Source: Vibrio xiamenensis
GTDB taxonomy: Bacteria; Pseudomonadota; Gammaproteobacteria; Enterobacterales; Vibrionaceae
Direction: 5' to 3'
Length of the DNA: 64,000 nt
Assembly: GCF_900100015.1 (NCBI RefSeq)
Contig: NZ_FNDD01000002.1
Span: forward strand, 124,001-188,000
Part shown: positions 11,598 to 21,556 of the stretch, piece by piece
Position numbering within the stretch: position 1 is the first letter of the stretch
How the letters are laid out: each line of letters begins with the position of its first letter
Made by a program: the position numbers and the translations under genes
Notes under the pieces: generated by a model
Databases searched by the model: none
The model's input: the letters and a program-made list of their open reading frames with translations, nothing else
Told to the model about the DNA's origin: nothing

Positions 11598-12368
11598 ATG
11601 AAAAAACTGATACCACTCTTACTCTTCTTTGTCGCTTTACCTTCATGGGCAGCGCGACAATTCGATGTAGAAGTGATCATTTTTAAACGTGCCGTTGATC
11701 CAGAACAGACCGCTGAATCATGGCCAAACGAGTTACCTAAGATTGATATGAGCAACGCTGGTAGCCTTAATGATGCCAACTACGTTGCCAACCAAGGCGC
11801 CCAACTGCTTTCGCCTTCGCAATATCAGCTTAATCAGCAAGAACAAGCGTTGAAAGACCACGCTGGCTTCCAAGTGTTATTGCATACTGCGTGGCGTCAA
11901 GGCGACGGTGGCCGTTATGCTTCTCCGGTTTTTCATATTCGCTCTGGTCGAGACTACTCACAGCAATTCAATGCTGACGGTTCGCTGCGCGGCGGTGAAG
12001 GCAGCGAAGTTATTGATGGGGTTACAGAACAAAGCATCAGCGGCCCGCTGTATGAACTCGATGGTAAATTCCAAGTCTATGTTGAGCACTACCTCTACGC
12101 TGACCTAAATCTCGATCTTAAAGAGCCGAGCGTACGTAACATTACCTTAGAACAGAAAGATCTCGACCTAAGCGCCGACAATCTCGACAGCACCGACGAC
12201 ACAGTGCAAATCGGTATGATGGAAGATGTCACGCCGACAGTGAAAAAAGAGGAATTCCTCAAAAGCTACCGCATGGAGCAAAAACGCCGCATGCGCAGTG
12301 GTGAGACCCACTTCCTTGACCACCCATTGCTTGGTGTGATCATTCAAGTGCGTAAAGTCGCTGAATAA
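11598..12368 (+). CDS. csiV: Peptidoglycan-binding protein CsiV
   Basis: Periplasmic protein of 256 residues. The start at 11598 is preferred over an in-frame ATG 33 bp upstream because it has a GGAG-like site just before it and begins a clean signal peptide (MKKLIPLLLFFVALPSWA, cut before ARQF). The mature protein starts with the conserved FDVEVIIFKR strand. In V. cholerae, CsiV binds peptidoglycan and is required for the LpoA-PBP1A cell-wall synthesis route; the family assignment rests on length, signal peptide, this N-terminal motif and position after mfd. A terminator follows directly. Confidence 0.82.
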   Translation: MKKLIPLLLFFVALPSWAARQFDVEVIIFKRAVDPEQTAESWPNELPKIDMSNAGSLNDANYVANQGAQLLSPSQYQLNQQEQALKDHAGFQVLLHTAWRQGDGGRYASPVFHIRSGRDYSQQFNADGSLRGGEGSEVIDGVTEQSISGPLYELDGKFQVYVEHYLYADLNLDLKEPSVRNITLEQKDLDLSADNLDSTDDTVQIGMMEDVTPTVKKEEFLKSYRMEQKRRMRSGETHFLDHPLLGVIIQVRKVAE

Positions 12369-12377
12369 ATGCAATCT

Positions 12378-12403
12378 ATGCCCTCGTTTGAGGGCATTTT
12401 TAT
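12378..12403 (+). terminator. Rho-independent terminator after csiV
   Basis: ATGCCCTC-GTTT-GAGGGCAT stem with a T run directly after it, 10 bp past the csiV stop. Confidence 0.8.
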
Positions 12404-12415
12404 AAGTGGCACACC

Positions 12416-12952
12416 ATGAGTCCTGATTACCAAATCCTCTCACCTCGTTTAGTCTTGAAACTTATCGATAGCGACCACGCGCTTGAGCTACAAGCTCGTG
12501 TCGCCCTATCCCCTTCCCTGCATCGCTGGATTGATTGGTGTGAACCCAATTTTAGTCGTATCGATGCTGAGCAGTTTATCGTCGCTACACGCTTAAACTG
12601 GGTGAAATCTCATGCTTATGGCTTTGGAATTTTTCGGCGCTGCGATGGCGAGCTGCTCGGCATGGTCGCGATAAACGAGTTTTACCACACCTTCAATATG
12701 GCCAGTATTGGCTATTGGGTGGCAGATGATTATCAAGGACAAGGCTATGCCAAAGAAGCAATTAACGCTTTAGTGGAGTTCTGCTTTAGTCAGTTAAAAC
12801 TGAGCCGACTTGAAATTGTCTGCGATCCAGACAACCATGCCAGTCAGCAGGTCGCCAAACGCTGCGGCGCAGAATTTGAGGCGTTGGCGAGAAATCGTTT
12901 TATCTTTAATAAAAAGCCGCGTGATGGAATGGTGTATGCGATTGTGCCCTGA
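12416..12952 (+). CDS. GNAT-family N-acetyltransferase (RimJ/RimL type)
   Basis: A 178-residue acetyl-CoA-dependent N-acetyltransferase. It has the RimJ/RimL pattern: SPRLVLKLI near the N-terminus, a central ASIGYWVADDYQGQGYAKEA segment (motif A, the pyrophosphate-binding loop Q/RxxGxG/A), then EIVCDPDNHASQQVAKRCGAE, where the last helix contributes to CoA binding. The substrate may be a ribosomal protein or another amino group; the sequence does not tell. It starts 12 bp after the csiV terminator and converges on ndh. Confidence 0.85.
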   Translation: MSPDYQILSPRLVLKLIDSDHALELQARVALSPSLHRWIDWCEPNFSRIDAEQFIVATRLNWVKSHAYGFGIFRRCDGELLGMVAINEFYHTFNMASIGYWVADDYQGQGYAKEAINALVEFCFSQLKLSRLEIVCDPDNHASQQVAKRCGAEFEALARNRFIFNKKPRDGMVYAIVP

Positions 12953-13011
12953 GCATGATTCGCTTTTGCAAAAAACCATCACTGCCTAGTCTGCGGTTTA
13001 GAGCTGACAAT

Positions 13012-13039
13012 AAAAAAGAGCCCATTCAGGCTCTTTTTT
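13012..13039. terminator. Bidirectional rho-independent terminator
   Basis: AAAAAAGAGCC-CATTCA-GGCTCTTTTTT hairpin between the convergent GNAT gene and ndh, with A/T tracts on both sides. Confidence 0.85.
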
Positions 13040-13067
13040 ATTTGTTATGCGGTATGCAGTATGCGGA

Positions 13068-14357
13068 TTAATGCAGTTTTAGATTTGGACGTAATACGCG
13101 GTTAATTCGTCCCATCAGAATAATCAAACCGGTTTTAAACGCACCGTGTAGCGCCATTTGGTGCATACGATACAACGAGATATACACCACGCGAGCGATG
13201 CGACCTTCAATCATCATCGAACCTTTGGTCAAGTTGCCCATTAAGCTTCCCACGGTTGAGAAGCGGCTTAATGACACCAAAGAGCCTTTATCTTTATAAA
13301 CGTAAGGCTTCATATCACGGCCACTTAGCTTAGCCACAATGTTGCTAAATGCACGACTCGCCATCTGGTGTGCGGCTTGCGCGCGAGGCGGTACAAATGA
13401 ACCATCGGCTTGCTGACACTGCGCCAAATCACCAATCACGAAGATGTTTTCATCACGAGTGGTTTGTAGCGTTGGCGTCACCACCAATTGGTTAATACGG
13501 TTAGTTTCAAGACCGCCAAAGTCTTTCATAAAATCTGGCGCCTTGATACCCGCAGCCCAAACCATTAATTGCGCAGGGATTTTCTCACCGTCTTTGGTCG
13601 TCAAACCTTCGCTGTCGGCGCAAGTTACCATAGTTGAAGTGCGAACATTAACGCCAAGTTTGGTTAACTCGCTGTGCGCCGCAGCCGACAAACGTGGCGG
13701 CAGTGCTGGCAAAATACGCTCGCCCGCTTCGACCAAGTTAACGTTCAGTTTGCTTGAATCTAAGTCGCCAAAACCGTAGGTTTTTAGCGCTTGAACCGCG
13801 TTGTGCAGTTCAGCCGACAATTCAACGCCGGTTGCACCACCGCCAACGATGGCGATATCCACCGTACCATTACCATTTTTCGCGTGCAGTTTGAGGAACT
13901 CATTGTTCATCTCTGTACGGAAACGGTGAGCTTGCGCTGGGCTGTCAAGGAAGATGCAGTTTTCACGTACACCAGGAGTGTTAAAGTCGTTTGAGGTTGA
14001 ACCAATAGAAAGCACCAACATGTCGTATTCGACTTCGCGCGCAGGCATCAACAATTCGCCTTCGTCATCGGTCAATTCAGCAAGTTGAATCACTTTACGT
14101 TCACGATCAATGCCACACAGAGAACCGAGATGAAAGTCAAAATGATGGTTTTTTGCGTGAGCGCGATAGCTCAATGCGTCAACCCCTTCATCTAACGACC
14201 CGGTTGCTACTTCATGCAACAAAGGCTTCCATAAATGGCTTGAGTTTTTGTCGACTAAGGTCACTTTCGCTCGGCCTTTACGCGCCAACGTTCTGCCAAG
14301 TTTGGTTGCTAACTCCAAACCACCGGCACCACCGCCTACAACAACAATTCTTGTCAC
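13068..14357 (-). CDS. ndh: NADH:quinone oxidoreductase type II (NDH-2)
   Basis: Single-subunit, non-proton-pumping NADH dehydrogenase that feeds electrons to quinone at the inner membrane. The 429 residues have two Rossmann folds: the FAD motif [17 protein letters not shown] at the N-terminus and the NADH motif [17 protein letters not shown] at about 170-190. The FAD-contacting IFVIGDLAQ and the quinone-site RAQAAHQMA segment follow near 310-340. A C-terminal amphipathic region ([15 protein letters not shown]) probably anchors it to the membrane. A strong predicted promoter and a perfect FNR-type box lie upstream, consistent with aerobic-only expression as known for E. coli ndh. Confidence 0.94.
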   Translation of the reverse strand: MTRIVVVGGGAGGLELATKLGRTLARKGRAKVTLVDKNSSHLWKPLLHEVATGSLDEGVDALSYRAHAKNHHFDFHLGSLCGIDRERKVIQLAELTDDEGELLMPAREVEYDMLVLSIGSTSNDFNTPGVRENCIFLDSPAQAHRFRTEMNNEFLKLHAKNGNGTVDIAIVGGGATGVELSAELHNAVQALKTYGFGDLDSSKLNVNLVEAGERILPALPPRLSAAAHSELTKLGVNVRTSTMVTCADSEGLTTKDGEKIPAQLMVWAAGIKAPDFMKDFGGLETNRINQLVVTPTLQTTRDENIFVIGDLAQCQQADGSFVPPRAQAAHQMASRAFSNIVAKLSGRDMKPYVYKDKGSLVSLSRFSTVGSLMGNLTKGSMMIEGRIARVVYISLYRMHQMALHGAFKTGLIILMGRINRVLRPNLKLH

Positions 14358-14571
14358 AACAACAATCCTCTTAAAATGAATAAACGTGTTTCAGCCCGAT
14401 ATCATCGAACCGATAGAATTCGTTTGTGGCGCGACTGTCGCCAATATTTAAAGGGTTTATCCACCAGATATTGTATCTGTATTGCACTCAACTTGACGCT
14501 CAATGCCTAACGCAGTGTTGCGTTGACTTGGCTATTTGTGGGCGGCTTTACATGCTCGCTCTCAATTTTTT

Positions 14572-14585
14572 TTGATATTCATCAA
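14572..14585. promoter_or_regulatory. Perfect FNR-type box upstream of ndh
   Basis: The 14 bp TTGATATTCATCAA match the FNR consensus TTGAT-N4-ATCAA with no mismatch. The box lies 215 bp before the ndh start codon and just downstream of the predicted -10 element, where a bound regulator would block transcription. Confidence 0.7.
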
Positions 14586-14602
14586 ATAATTTGGAATTTG
14601 TC

Positions 14603-14630
14603 ATTATATAGAGCAAAATGCGCTTCGCAA
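14603..14630 (-). promoter_or_regulatory. Predicted sigma-70 promoter for ndh
   Basis: On the minus strand, TTGCGA (14625-14630) and a perfect TATAAT (14603-14608) are separated by 16 bp. Transcription would begin near 14596 and give a leader of about 240 bases before ndh. Inferred by eye only. Confidence 0.55.
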
Positions 14631-14708
14631 CCAAAGAATGCGTAGCGACGAAAGAAAATTGCAACAATTTCTAGCGCCAAAATAACAAAAACAGCGTTTC
14701 AAAAACAT

Positions 14709-14739
14709 AAAAAAAGCAGCTTGCTTACACATGCTGCTT
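14709..14739 (-). terminator. Rho-independent terminator of ycfP
   Basis: AAGCAGC / GCTGCTT stem followed, on the minus strand, by a run of T. It lies 18 bp beyond the ycfP stop and separates ycfP from the ndh promoter. Confidence 0.75.
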
Positions 14740-14756
14740 GTTAGTCACTAAAACAT

Positions 14757-15299
14757 TCAGTTTTGTTGCTTAAATGCTTTCATTGCTTGAAGATGCTGGG
14801 AGATCTTTTTGAACTTATGTGTCTCGTTTTCATCCCAAACTATCTCATAATAAGGTGATAATTCCTGCGCTGTTGACGAATTGTCACGCACCTCGTCACT
14901 TCGTGACAGAATCACTAAACATCGACCTTTATTGTTGTCTCGAAAATTTTCAACACACTTGGTCGCGATGTCTTCGTACTCTTCGGGCCTATCAATACGC
15001 CCATCCATATTGTGCTGTGGATGCAAATTGGGATTGAAAATGACTTGCTTGATGCCGCACAAAAAACCGATGCGCTCAGACCAGTAGCCCCCGAGCCCAA
15101 CACCACAAATCAGCGGCGATGAATCCTCTGACTGTTCGAGAACCTTGTCCACCTCTTTGAGTAGATGCTGCATGTCGTGTTTGGGATGCAAAGTACTGTA
15201 GTTAATGAATCTGACATCATCATCGATGAACTGGAGCTGCATCACTTTTTCGTGGTTGCCAGGGCTGGTGCTATCAAATCCGTGTAAATAAATAATCAT
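14757..15299 (-). CDS. ycfP: YcfP-family alpha/beta-hydrolase-like protein
   Basis: A 180-residue protein of the YcfP/UPF0227 family, short alpha/beta-hydrolase-fold proteins of unknown substrate. It begins [11 protein letters not shown], the strand with the oxyanion-loop HG motif. The nucleophile elbow reads [10 protein letters not shown]: the position normally held by serine in GxSxG is glycine (residue 68). A DE pair (RSDEVRD) and a late histidine (ETHKF) lie where the acid and base would be. It may therefore be a non-enzymatic or altered member. It sits between the thiK-like gene and ndh, as in enterobacteria. Confidence 0.88.
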   Translation of the reverse strand: MIIYLHGFDSTSPGNHEKVMQLQFIDDDVRFINYSTLHPKHDMQHLLKEVDKVLEQSEDSSPLICGVGLGGYWSERIGFLCGIKQVIFNPNLHPQHNMDGRIDRPEEYEDIATKCVENFRDNNKGRCLVILSRSDEVRDNSSTAQELSPYYEIVWDENETHKFKKISQHLQAMKAFKQQN

Positions 15300-15402
15300 G
15301 TTACCCCCCGATTTCAGTCTGTTTAATCTACCACGAAGGCTAGGGTTTTAAACCCCGATGGTTTGAATTCTCAGCTCGAATTCCCAAAAAGTGATCATCA
15401 CG

Positions 15403-16251
15403 TCATAATCCTTCGAGCAACTGTTGCGCTTGACTCAAATATTGTTCATCGCCCCATAATTGGTGCGCGAGCAGATACCACAGCAGCGCCATCATGGTTG
15501 CTCGTGGTTGCCAAGCCTGTACTCCTGCTATCCAATCATCGACTTCGATTAAATTGCGCAGTTGGCAATAGCGCGCCACGGCCTCGTAAGGGCTTTCCTC
15601 TGCGATATCAATACACAGAGCTAAATCAAGCCGCGGATCGGCAATGCTGGCGTACTCCCAATCGATGATACGATGGCCAAGAGGCGTATCGACCATGTTA
15701 TAGCCGGCCAAATCAAAGTGACACAACGTTAAATCAACGGGCACCAAACTTGGCGCTTGACGCCACTTGTGATAGATAGCTTGGTAGGCTTCACTTTTGT
15801 AGCGGCTTTCAAGGCGAATCCAGTAATGGTCGACTCGAGCAGTATAATTGAAGGGCGCGATAGGAATGCGCGCGGTTGGAAAACTGTGGACTCTCACTAA
15901 GCTTTTTAGCAAAGACTCGAAACTTAGCCCTTTGGTTAACGATTCGCCTTCAATCCACTCCACCAGCAAACCATGACCATTAATATAAATTGGTTTGGGG
16001 CCAATACGCGAAGGCTCGATCGTGGTTAAGATTTGGTATTCTTGAATACGTGAGATGGAAAAAGCTTGAGTAATATGGGTGGTCGGCCGCCAGACATAAG
16101 CACTGCCATCGCGCAGCACGATTTTCCAACAGCGATTGGTCAAGCCCCCAGTCAAAGTTCGAGCATAATCGGGAGCAAGAGAAAATAAGGAGTCGAGTGA
16201 CGCAAGTGAGTCATCCAGTTGACAAGCTTCTTGCCAAGACATTCGCGCCAT
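15403..16251 (-). CDS. thiK: Phosphotransferase, thiamine kinase-like (ThiK/YcfN)
   Basis: Choline-kinase/APH-fold enzyme of 282 residues. The catalytic loop CHFDLAGYN (HxDxxxxN, about 185-195) is followed by the metal-binding IIDWEYA (DxE type). Between lpoB and ycfP, E. coli carries thiK, which phosphorylates salvaged thiamine. The position and length support the same role, but this fold also covers aminoglycoside and choline kinases, so the substrate is inferred from context. A GGGGA ribosome site precedes the ATG. Confidence 0.75.
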   Translation of the reverse strand: MARMSWQEACQLDDSLASLDSLFSLAPDYARTLTGGLTNRCWKIVLRDGSAYVWRPTTHITQAFSISRIQEYQILTTIEPSRIGPKPIYINGHGLLVEWIEGESLTKGLSFESLLKSLVRVHSFPTARIPIAPFNYTARVDHYWIRLESRYKSEAYQAIYHKWRQAPSLVPVDLTLCHFDLAGYNMVDTPLGHRIIDWEYASIADPRLDLALCIDIAEESPYEAVARYCQLRNLIEVDDWIAGVQAWQPRATMMALLWYLLAHQLWGDEQYLSQAQQLLEGL

Positions 16252-16300
16252 ACTCGTCCCCTTTTCACAGCAACCTAAAAGCCGGTAATCGACGTTACCG

Positions 16301-16891
16301 TTACATACCTAAAAAGCTTTTAGATTCTTGTTTGCGAATTTCAGTTTCATCCGCCCATTCGATCAGACCGGTTTGTAGGTCCATAAGTCGCATGGTCATT
16401 TTGTAGTATACGTCTTTGTCGCTGCCTGCGCTCTTCGCAATGCTGGATAAGTTACCGTATAACATGTATTGAGCGCCGACCATTTTACCAAATTGGATCG
16501 CGGTGCTTTGGTTAACCAGCTCATCATTGTTTTGGAAGTTTAACTGTTCGCGTACTGATTCAACGCGGTTCATATCAACAAAGCGGAACTTACCGGAGTT
16601 AAGCAGTTTGGTACTGATGCTATCGGTAATGGATTCGGTGTCGATATGTTCGCTGGTTTTGTTTTTAATGCTCTCAACAAACACAATTGGTCGCGAGTTT
16701 TGGGTAATCGCAGCCACAGAGCCAGACGCCATCATGCTATCCACCATATCCGCCGCAATTTTTTGCAGATCGGTTGAGCCAAAATCAATCGTGGTTGTTT
16801 CTACCGATTGCGCATCGCCATAGCTGATTTGGTTTGAACACCCACCTAACATCACCGCTAAGCCCACCAAAGCTAGAACACTTTTATTCAT
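16301..16891 (-). CDS. lpoB: Penicillin-binding protein activator lipoprotein LpoB
   Basis: Outer-membrane lipoprotein that in E. coli reaches through peptidoglycan to stimulate PBP1B. It has 196 residues from MNKSVLALVGLAVMLGGC, with the lipobox LGGC at residues 15-18. The ATG at 16891 is preceded by GAGGAA; a longer frame starting at TTG 16912 has no support. The globular domain contains FVESIKNKTSEHID and GAQYMLYGNLSS, typical of LpoB. The linker between lipobox and domain is short and lacks the proline-rich stretch of E. coli LpoB. It is in a cluster with ycfL and a COG3014 lipoprotein. Confidence 0.9.
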   Translation of the reverse strand: MNKSVLALVGLAVMLGGCSNQISYGDAQSVETTTIDFGSTDLQKIAADMVDSMMASGSVAAITQNSRPIVFVESIKNKTSEHIDTESITDSISTKLLNSGKFRFVDMNRVESVREQLNFQNNDELVNQSTAIQFGKMVGAQYMLYGNLSSIAKSAGSDKDVYYKMTMRLMDLQTGLIEWADETEIRKQESKSFLGM

Positions 16892-16957
16892 TATTGGTTC
16901 CTCGTTTACCAATTGTCTTGATTTTAAATTGTGTACTCAAAGTCGTTAGACCAAAAG

Positions 16958-17347
16958 TTACTCATCCAGTTCACGAACTTGCACACGAAAGTGCTTGCCG
17001 TTTGGATTGATTGATACTTCAGAAATCGCCATGGTTTCCATGCCGCGAATCACCGCCTGACGCCAAGGGCCTTGCTTTAAGTTAACTTCAAGTCCCTGAT
17101 CATCATACCAGTAGAATCGATATTGAATGTGCAAATCGCCACTATATTGGCTCGCTAAGCGCACTACGCCACGGGCATGACCATCGACTTGGGTCGTCGC
17201 GATGCTGTCGATTTTGAGCCGCGACCCTAACACATTATCGCCAAAAAGCACGGTTTGCGTTGCACCATCGATGCGCAGCCCTGCGGTATTACTTGCGCAC
17301 GCCGTGAGAGTCAGCGCCACAAACAGTACTGATAACCATTTTTTCAT
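16958..17347 (-). CDS. ycfL: YcfL-family lipoprotein (DUF1425)
   Basis: Small lipoprotein of 129 residues with signal peptide MKKWLSVLFVALTLTAC and lipobox LTAC at residues 14-17. The rest is a beta-rich domain with the family segment QYRFYWYDDQGLEV. The ATG overlaps the stop of the upstream lipoprotein gene by one base (TAATG), so translation is coupled. Constant neighbour of lpoB; molecular role not known. Confidence 0.85.
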   Translation of the reverse strand: MKKWLSVLFVALTLTACASNTAGLRIDGATQTVLFGDNVLGSRLKIDSIATTQVDGHARGVVRLASQYSGDLHIQYRFYWYDDQGLEVNLKQGPWRQAVIRGMETMAISEVSINPNGKHFRVQVRELDE

Positions 17348-18735
17348 TACAGCCTTCCTAATTGTTTATGCCAAATGGTCGAGTTATCACCTTGACGAGA
17401 AAGCCACACCAATGCGGTTCTTCCCTCAGCGACATCGAACGAATAATCTTTACCATCAACCGTTACCACTTGTTGCCCTGGCGCCACAATGCGACTGGCA
17501 CTGTTGACTTGCTCTGGCAACGTCAACCAACTACGGGTATCAGGTTGTTCGGTTAATGTGTTCCAAACATTAAAGAGCAAATTACCAACATCATCTTTGG
17601 CCGCCTGGCGGCGTAACTGCTCTTTTGCCACCACTCGCAGCGCTTGGCGCAAAATCAGTGCTGGCATACGTTCAGTTAAGTCACGAGTTGCCATTGCGTC
17701 CACATCAACCAGAGCGCTATCGCTCAGATTTTGATGATTTAGCTGCATCGGTGAAAAGGCTTGCTTTGGCGTATCACGGTAGTACGGAAGTGCCATAGAG
17801 TACCAAGCGGTGCCACCTTTACTGTCAAAGATCGGTAAAGCTTGCTTCCAGCCATCAAGAGCACGCACCACCCCTTGTTCTTCGATGATGATGACGCGAC
17901 TTTTCCCTTGTGGTAACAACTCTGCTGCGCCATAACGTTTTTCTAATAAGCGCAAATCTTGGCTCATGCCAAGCCGTTTGGCGACGCGTTTTGTGCCCTC
18001 GATAATTTGCTGGTTGTCTGGTGCTACCGCTAACGCGCGGCGATAATCCACATACGCGCCATTAAGATCGCCCGACGCTTCATATAGCAGCGCCGAGAGA
18101 TAAAAAAGATATCCGTTTTGCACACTTTGCAGAGTTTTACCTGCATCGGGATAATTGGCTAACACACTGCCTAAATTGGGGCTCAGCCCTTGGGAGGTCA
18201 TTTCTTTTTGCGCAGATTCCAACTCGGCTTCGCGCTCTTTGCGCGCTCGCTCTTGAACTTGGTTGGCGCGGCGCATTTCCACCAAAGCACCTTCGAGATC
18301 GTTGTCGTGTACGTAACTAAGGCCAAGGTATAAGTGCAAAAAACCAAGCTCATAATCGGCGGGACGATAAATGTTGAGGTTATCGTTCACCGCCAGCGAT
18401 CCAACGCTGGTCGCGGTATCTGAGATGGAAATGGTGGCTTTGTCTTGTTGCACTCGAACCGCTTGATCACTTTTCTCAAGGAAGGATTTTCCATTCGAAT
18501 AATCTTGGTTGAGAATCGCCACGCGGCCTTTCTCAAAGTTATCCAAAATATCCCCGGCCACCGATTCATTCAGTGCTTGCTGAGCTTGTTGGTACTGACC
18601 GGTTTTGACCGATTGATACAAGGCTTGATTTTGTGCGCTGTAATGGCTAAAAAGATTGCCAGCTGAAAAGTTGGCGCACGCCGATAATACCGAGGCGCTA
18701 GTAATCGCTAATGCGAGTTGAATGCGACGTCGCAC
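17347..18735 (-). CDS. COG3014-family lipoprotein with TPR-like region
   Basis: A 462-residue lipoprotein with signal peptide MRRRIQLALAITSASVLSAC (lipobox LSAC, residues 17-20). The first half is helical and TPR-like (GFLHLYLGLSYVHDNDLEGA near residue 130 and LYEASGDLNGAYVDYRRAL near 210). The second half is mixed alpha/beta. It contains a long charged helix RRANQVQERARKEREAELE. It sits first in the lpoB lipoprotein block, after hinT, as in other Vibrio and Shewanella relatives. Probably an outer-membrane or periplasmic assembly factor; function is not established. Confidence 0.8.
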   Translation of the reverse strand: MRRRIQLALAITSASVLSACANFSAGNLFSHYSAQNQALYQSVKTGQYQQAQQALNESVAGDILDNFEKGRVAILNQDYSNGKSFLEKSDQAVRVQQDKATISISDTATSVGSLAVNDNLNIYRPADYELGFLHLYLGLSYVHDNDLEGALVEMRRANQVQERARKEREAELESAQKEMTSQGLSPNLGSVLANYPDAGKTLQSVQNGYLFYLSALLYEASGDLNGAYVDYRRALAVAPDNQQIIEGTKRVAKRLGMSQDLRLLEKRYGAAELLPQGKSRVIIIEEQGVVRALDGWKQALPIFDSKGGTAWYSMALPYYRDTPKQAFSPMQLNHQNLSDSALVDVDAMATRDLTERMPALILRQALRVVAKEQLRRQAAKDDVGNLLFNVWNTLTEQPDTRSWLTLPEQVNSASRIVAPGQQVVTVDGKDYSFDVAEGRTALVWLSRQGDNSTIWHKQLGRL

Positions 18736-18840
18736 TTCTCACTCCAATCAAAAAGTAAAGGTTAAGCCATAAGACGTGAGCAGAACATTTCACGTCTTAA
18801 GTTCGTGGCGTTAGACCGTAATAAAGCTAAAAAGTTTACG

Positions 18841-19191
18841 TTAACTCAATAACATAGGACCAAGAGGTTGCCCTCCGACCAAATGCATATGAATGTGGTA
18901 AACCTCTTGCCCACCATGCGAGTTGCAATTGACAATCAAACGGTAGCCGTTTTCGTCAATCCCCTCTTGTTTCGCGATTTGCTTCGCTACGGTAAATAGG
19001 CGACCAAGTGCTAGTTCATCTTCAGTCGTCACATCGTTCACAGTTGGAATATGTTTATTGGGAATGATCAAAATGTGGCTCGGCGCACGCGGGTTGATAT
19101 CACGAAATGCAGTCACTAAATCGTCCTGATACACCACATCGGCAGGAATCTCTTTACGCACAATTTTGCTAAAAATGGTTTCTTCGGTCAT
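18841..19191 (-). CDS. hinT: HIT-family purine nucleoside phosphoramidase HinT
   Basis: A 116-residue HIT protein that hydrolyses AMP-lysine and other adenosine phosphoramidates. It starts [28 protein letters not shown] and has the histidine triad [11 protein letters not shown] (HxHxH) at about residues 98-108. The [20 protein letters not shown] strand contacts the nucleotide. It heads the lipoprotein cluster as in E. coli, with 105 bp before the COG3014 gene. Confidence 0.95.
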   Translation of the reverse strand: MTEETIFSKIVRKEIPADVVYQDDLVTAFRDINPRAPSHILIIPNKHIPTVNDVTTEDELALGRLFTVAKQIAKQEGIDENGYRLIVNCNSHGGQEVYHIHMHLVGGQPLGPMLLS

Positions 19192-19420
19192 AAATCCTCC
19201 AACTCCTTAGAAAAACAAAGATTCCCAAAGTATGCGGCATGGGCATACAAAGCTCAATAAAAACAGACTGAGGTTAACAGATTCATGATTCGACTATTTT
19301 GTGAGGTTATTTTTGTATTGTGCGTCATAAAATGCGTAACCGCCCTGAAATAGTATGGCGCTGTTTCTGTTAACTTTTTTTAAACAGTTTTTGTATTGCC
19401 ACGAAGTAAGGGAGAAATCT

Positions 19421-21412
19421 ATGAAAGGCTCTGTCATTAGGCGCATGTATGTGGGGTTTGCCCTACTGATCGTCATGTTTGCCATCACCACATTTATGAT
19501 GATGCGCAGCATGCAAACCATTCAAAGCAACTTTACCTCCGTGTCTAACCAAGCCTTACCTTTGGTTTCTTCTGCTAACCAAACCAGTGTAAAACTGCTC
19601 AGTGCAGACAAATACTTTAAAGATTTTCTAACCACCCAAAATGAGACTCGCATGCAAGAAATGCGCACTCAATTTGCTGAGGCTCAGGTGGATTACCATA
19701 AGTCACTGCTGCAGTTACAATCAGCCAGTGCGCACCAACCACAGCTGAGCGAACAAATTGAAAAGTTGAATGCGGCAGAAACGCGTTATTTTTCAGAAGC
19801 AGAGCAAGCGATGGAAAACTACCAAGCCATGTTCGCGGCGCAAGAAAAAGTGCAACAATCTACACGTAACTTTCAGCGTTTAACCTCAGAGCTCAGCATC
19901 GGTATGAAAGAGTATGTCGATGGCCAATCAAGCATTTCCGTTAAGATTATGGCCAAAAGCTACTTTATCAAACTCAAAGAAGCCGAAAGTATCACCTCCG
20001 ATGCACTCGCCAGCAACGACCGCGACTTTGTCGCTAAAGCGGTGGCAAAAAACAAAAAAGCCGTGACTCATCTTAACTACGCTTATCGAGGTTTGACCGC
20101 TCAGTTACCCAGACTGAAAGACACTTTCGACGCTTCGGTGGAACAATTTACCCGTGACATCGGCCAAAAAGGTGGTGTGCTCGACCAGCACAGTGATTAT
20201 TTAACCGCGAAAGCGGCGCTCTATGACAACATCGCCAACCTAGCCGCAGAAGTGGACAACACTATGGCGCTGTTAAACACCTTCAGCGTTGAAGCTCAAA
20301 ATGGCCTCAATGATGCCTTACTCGATGCCGAGCAGGTCTACCATTCTGGGCTTGTCAAAGCTATCGCAATCGGCATTGTGGTGGTATTGCTGGCAGCAGG
20401 CGTTGGTTATCACGTTGCTCATAGTGTCCGTGAACCATTGACTCGGATTCTGGCGACACTTGAAGGCTTAACTCAAGGCGATATGACTCAGCGTATCGAC
20501 ATTCGTTATAACAATGAATTTAGCCGCCTAAGTCGCCACATTAATGAGCTGGCAGACAACCTTCATACTATTTTGCAGCGCTTAAATGGTGCTTCCGACA
20601 ACCTCACCTCAACGGCGAATAATAACCAGTTGACCTCGCAAGATGCGCAATCGCAACTTAGCCATCAGCGTGAACAAACCGCAAGCGTCGCAACGGCAAT
20701 GGCACAGATGGCTCACTCGGTTCAAGAGGTAGCGAGTAACGCGCAAAGCTCGCTAGAAATGGTTGAGAAAGTCGAACGCGCGTCTGAATCCGGGCGTACC
20801 ATTATGAATCAAAACATCACCACCATTAATCAGCTCGAACAGCGTCTCAATCACTCCGTTGATGCTGTCGCTGACCTTAAGCAGATGAGCGGTAAAATAG
20901 GCACTATCTTAGATGTGATTCGCGGTGTGGCAGAGCAAACCAACTTACTTGCTCTTAACGCCGCAATTGAAGCGGCTCGCGCTGGCGAGCAAGGCCGAGG
21001 CTTTGCTGTGGTGGCTGATGAAGTTCGCGTGCTCGCCAAACGCACCACCGATTCAACCGCCGAAGTGGAAAACATGATCAGTAACCTGCAAAACAGTTCA
21101 ACCTCTGCCAGCAAAGTCATTGAAAGTTGCAGGCAGGAAATGACGCTTTCCGTTGAACAAGCTTCTAAAGCCAATAACGCGATGGAAGAAATCCAAGCAT
21201 TGATTATCGAGATCAGCCAAATGAGCGGCCATATTTCTCAAGCGGCCGCCGAACAAAACGAGACCACCGCAGAAATTGCACGCAATATTGAAGAGATTAA
21301 TGCGATCGCCGGCATGAGTTATCAAGCCATAGCCGACATCGCCAATACCAATGTGCAACTGACTGAATTAGCTAATCAACAAGGTGCACTCGTACATCGC
21401 TTTAAATTGTAA
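19421..21412 (+). CDS. Methyl-accepting chemotaxis protein with helical sensor domain
   Basis: Chemoreceptor of 663 residues. The ATG at 19421 follows AAGGGAGA and opens the usual basic-then-hydrophobic start ([16 protein letters not shown]). First transmembrane helix is about residues 10-32, then a long all-helical periplasmic region of roughly 290 residues that resembles helical-bimodular sensors. The second transmembrane helix is about 325-347, then HAMP (about 348-400) and the signalling domain with the conserved hairpin tip [20 protein letters not shown]. No C-terminal CheR-binding pentapeptide is seen. The ligand cannot be deduced. It is a single gene between hinT and the CARF gene. Confidence 0.9.
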   Translation: MKGSVIRRMYVGFALLIVMFAITTFMMMRSMQTIQSNFTSVSNQALPLVSSANQTSVKLLSADKYFKDFLTTQNETRMQEMRTQFAEAQVDYHKSLLQLQSASAHQPQLSEQIEKLNAAETRYFSEAEQAMENYQAMFAAQEKVQQSTRNFQRLTSELSIGMKEYVDGQSSISVKIMAKSYFIKLKEAESITSDALASNDRDFVAKAVAKNKKAVTHLNYAYRGLTAQLPRLKDTFDASVEQFTRDIGQKGGVLDQHSDYLTAKAALYDNIANLAAEVDNTMALLNTFSVEAQNGLNDALLDAEQVYHSGLVKAIAIGIVVVLLAAGVGYHVAHSVREPLTRILATLEGLTQGDMTQRIDIRYNNEFSRLSRHINELADNLHTILQRLNGASDNLTSTANNNQLTSQDAQSQLSHQREQTASVATAMAQMAHSVQEVASNAQSSLEMVEKVERASESGRTIMNQNITTINQLEQRLNHSVDAVADLKQMSGKIGTILDVIRGVAEQTNLLALNAAIEAARAGEQGRGFAVVADEVRVLAKRTTDSTAEVENMISNLQNSSTSASKVIESCRQEMTLSVEQASKANNAMEEIQALIIEISQMSGHISQAAAEQNETTAEIARNIEEINAIAGMSYQAIADIANTNVQLTELANQQGALVHRFKL

Positions 21413-21556
21413 AATCATTGTAAATTATTGACCAAAGGCGGCTTTCTTTTAGGGGTCGCCCTTGTTTTTTGCGATCTGTGTCTTTATATGATGCTTATAG
21501 GCTTGCTCACATCGTCCCTTAATCTCACTTTTGCAAGCCGTACATGAGGAAATCAT

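Noticed and set aside
15363..15668. Plus-strand open frame of 101 codons across the thiK end
   Set aside because: It lies antisense to the thiK-like gene with no recognisable motif or ribosome site; a shadow of the real gene.
21425..21475. Possible terminator after the first chemoreceptor (GGCG / CGCC with T6)
   Set aside because: The stem is short and bulged; read-through into the CARF gene cannot be excluded.
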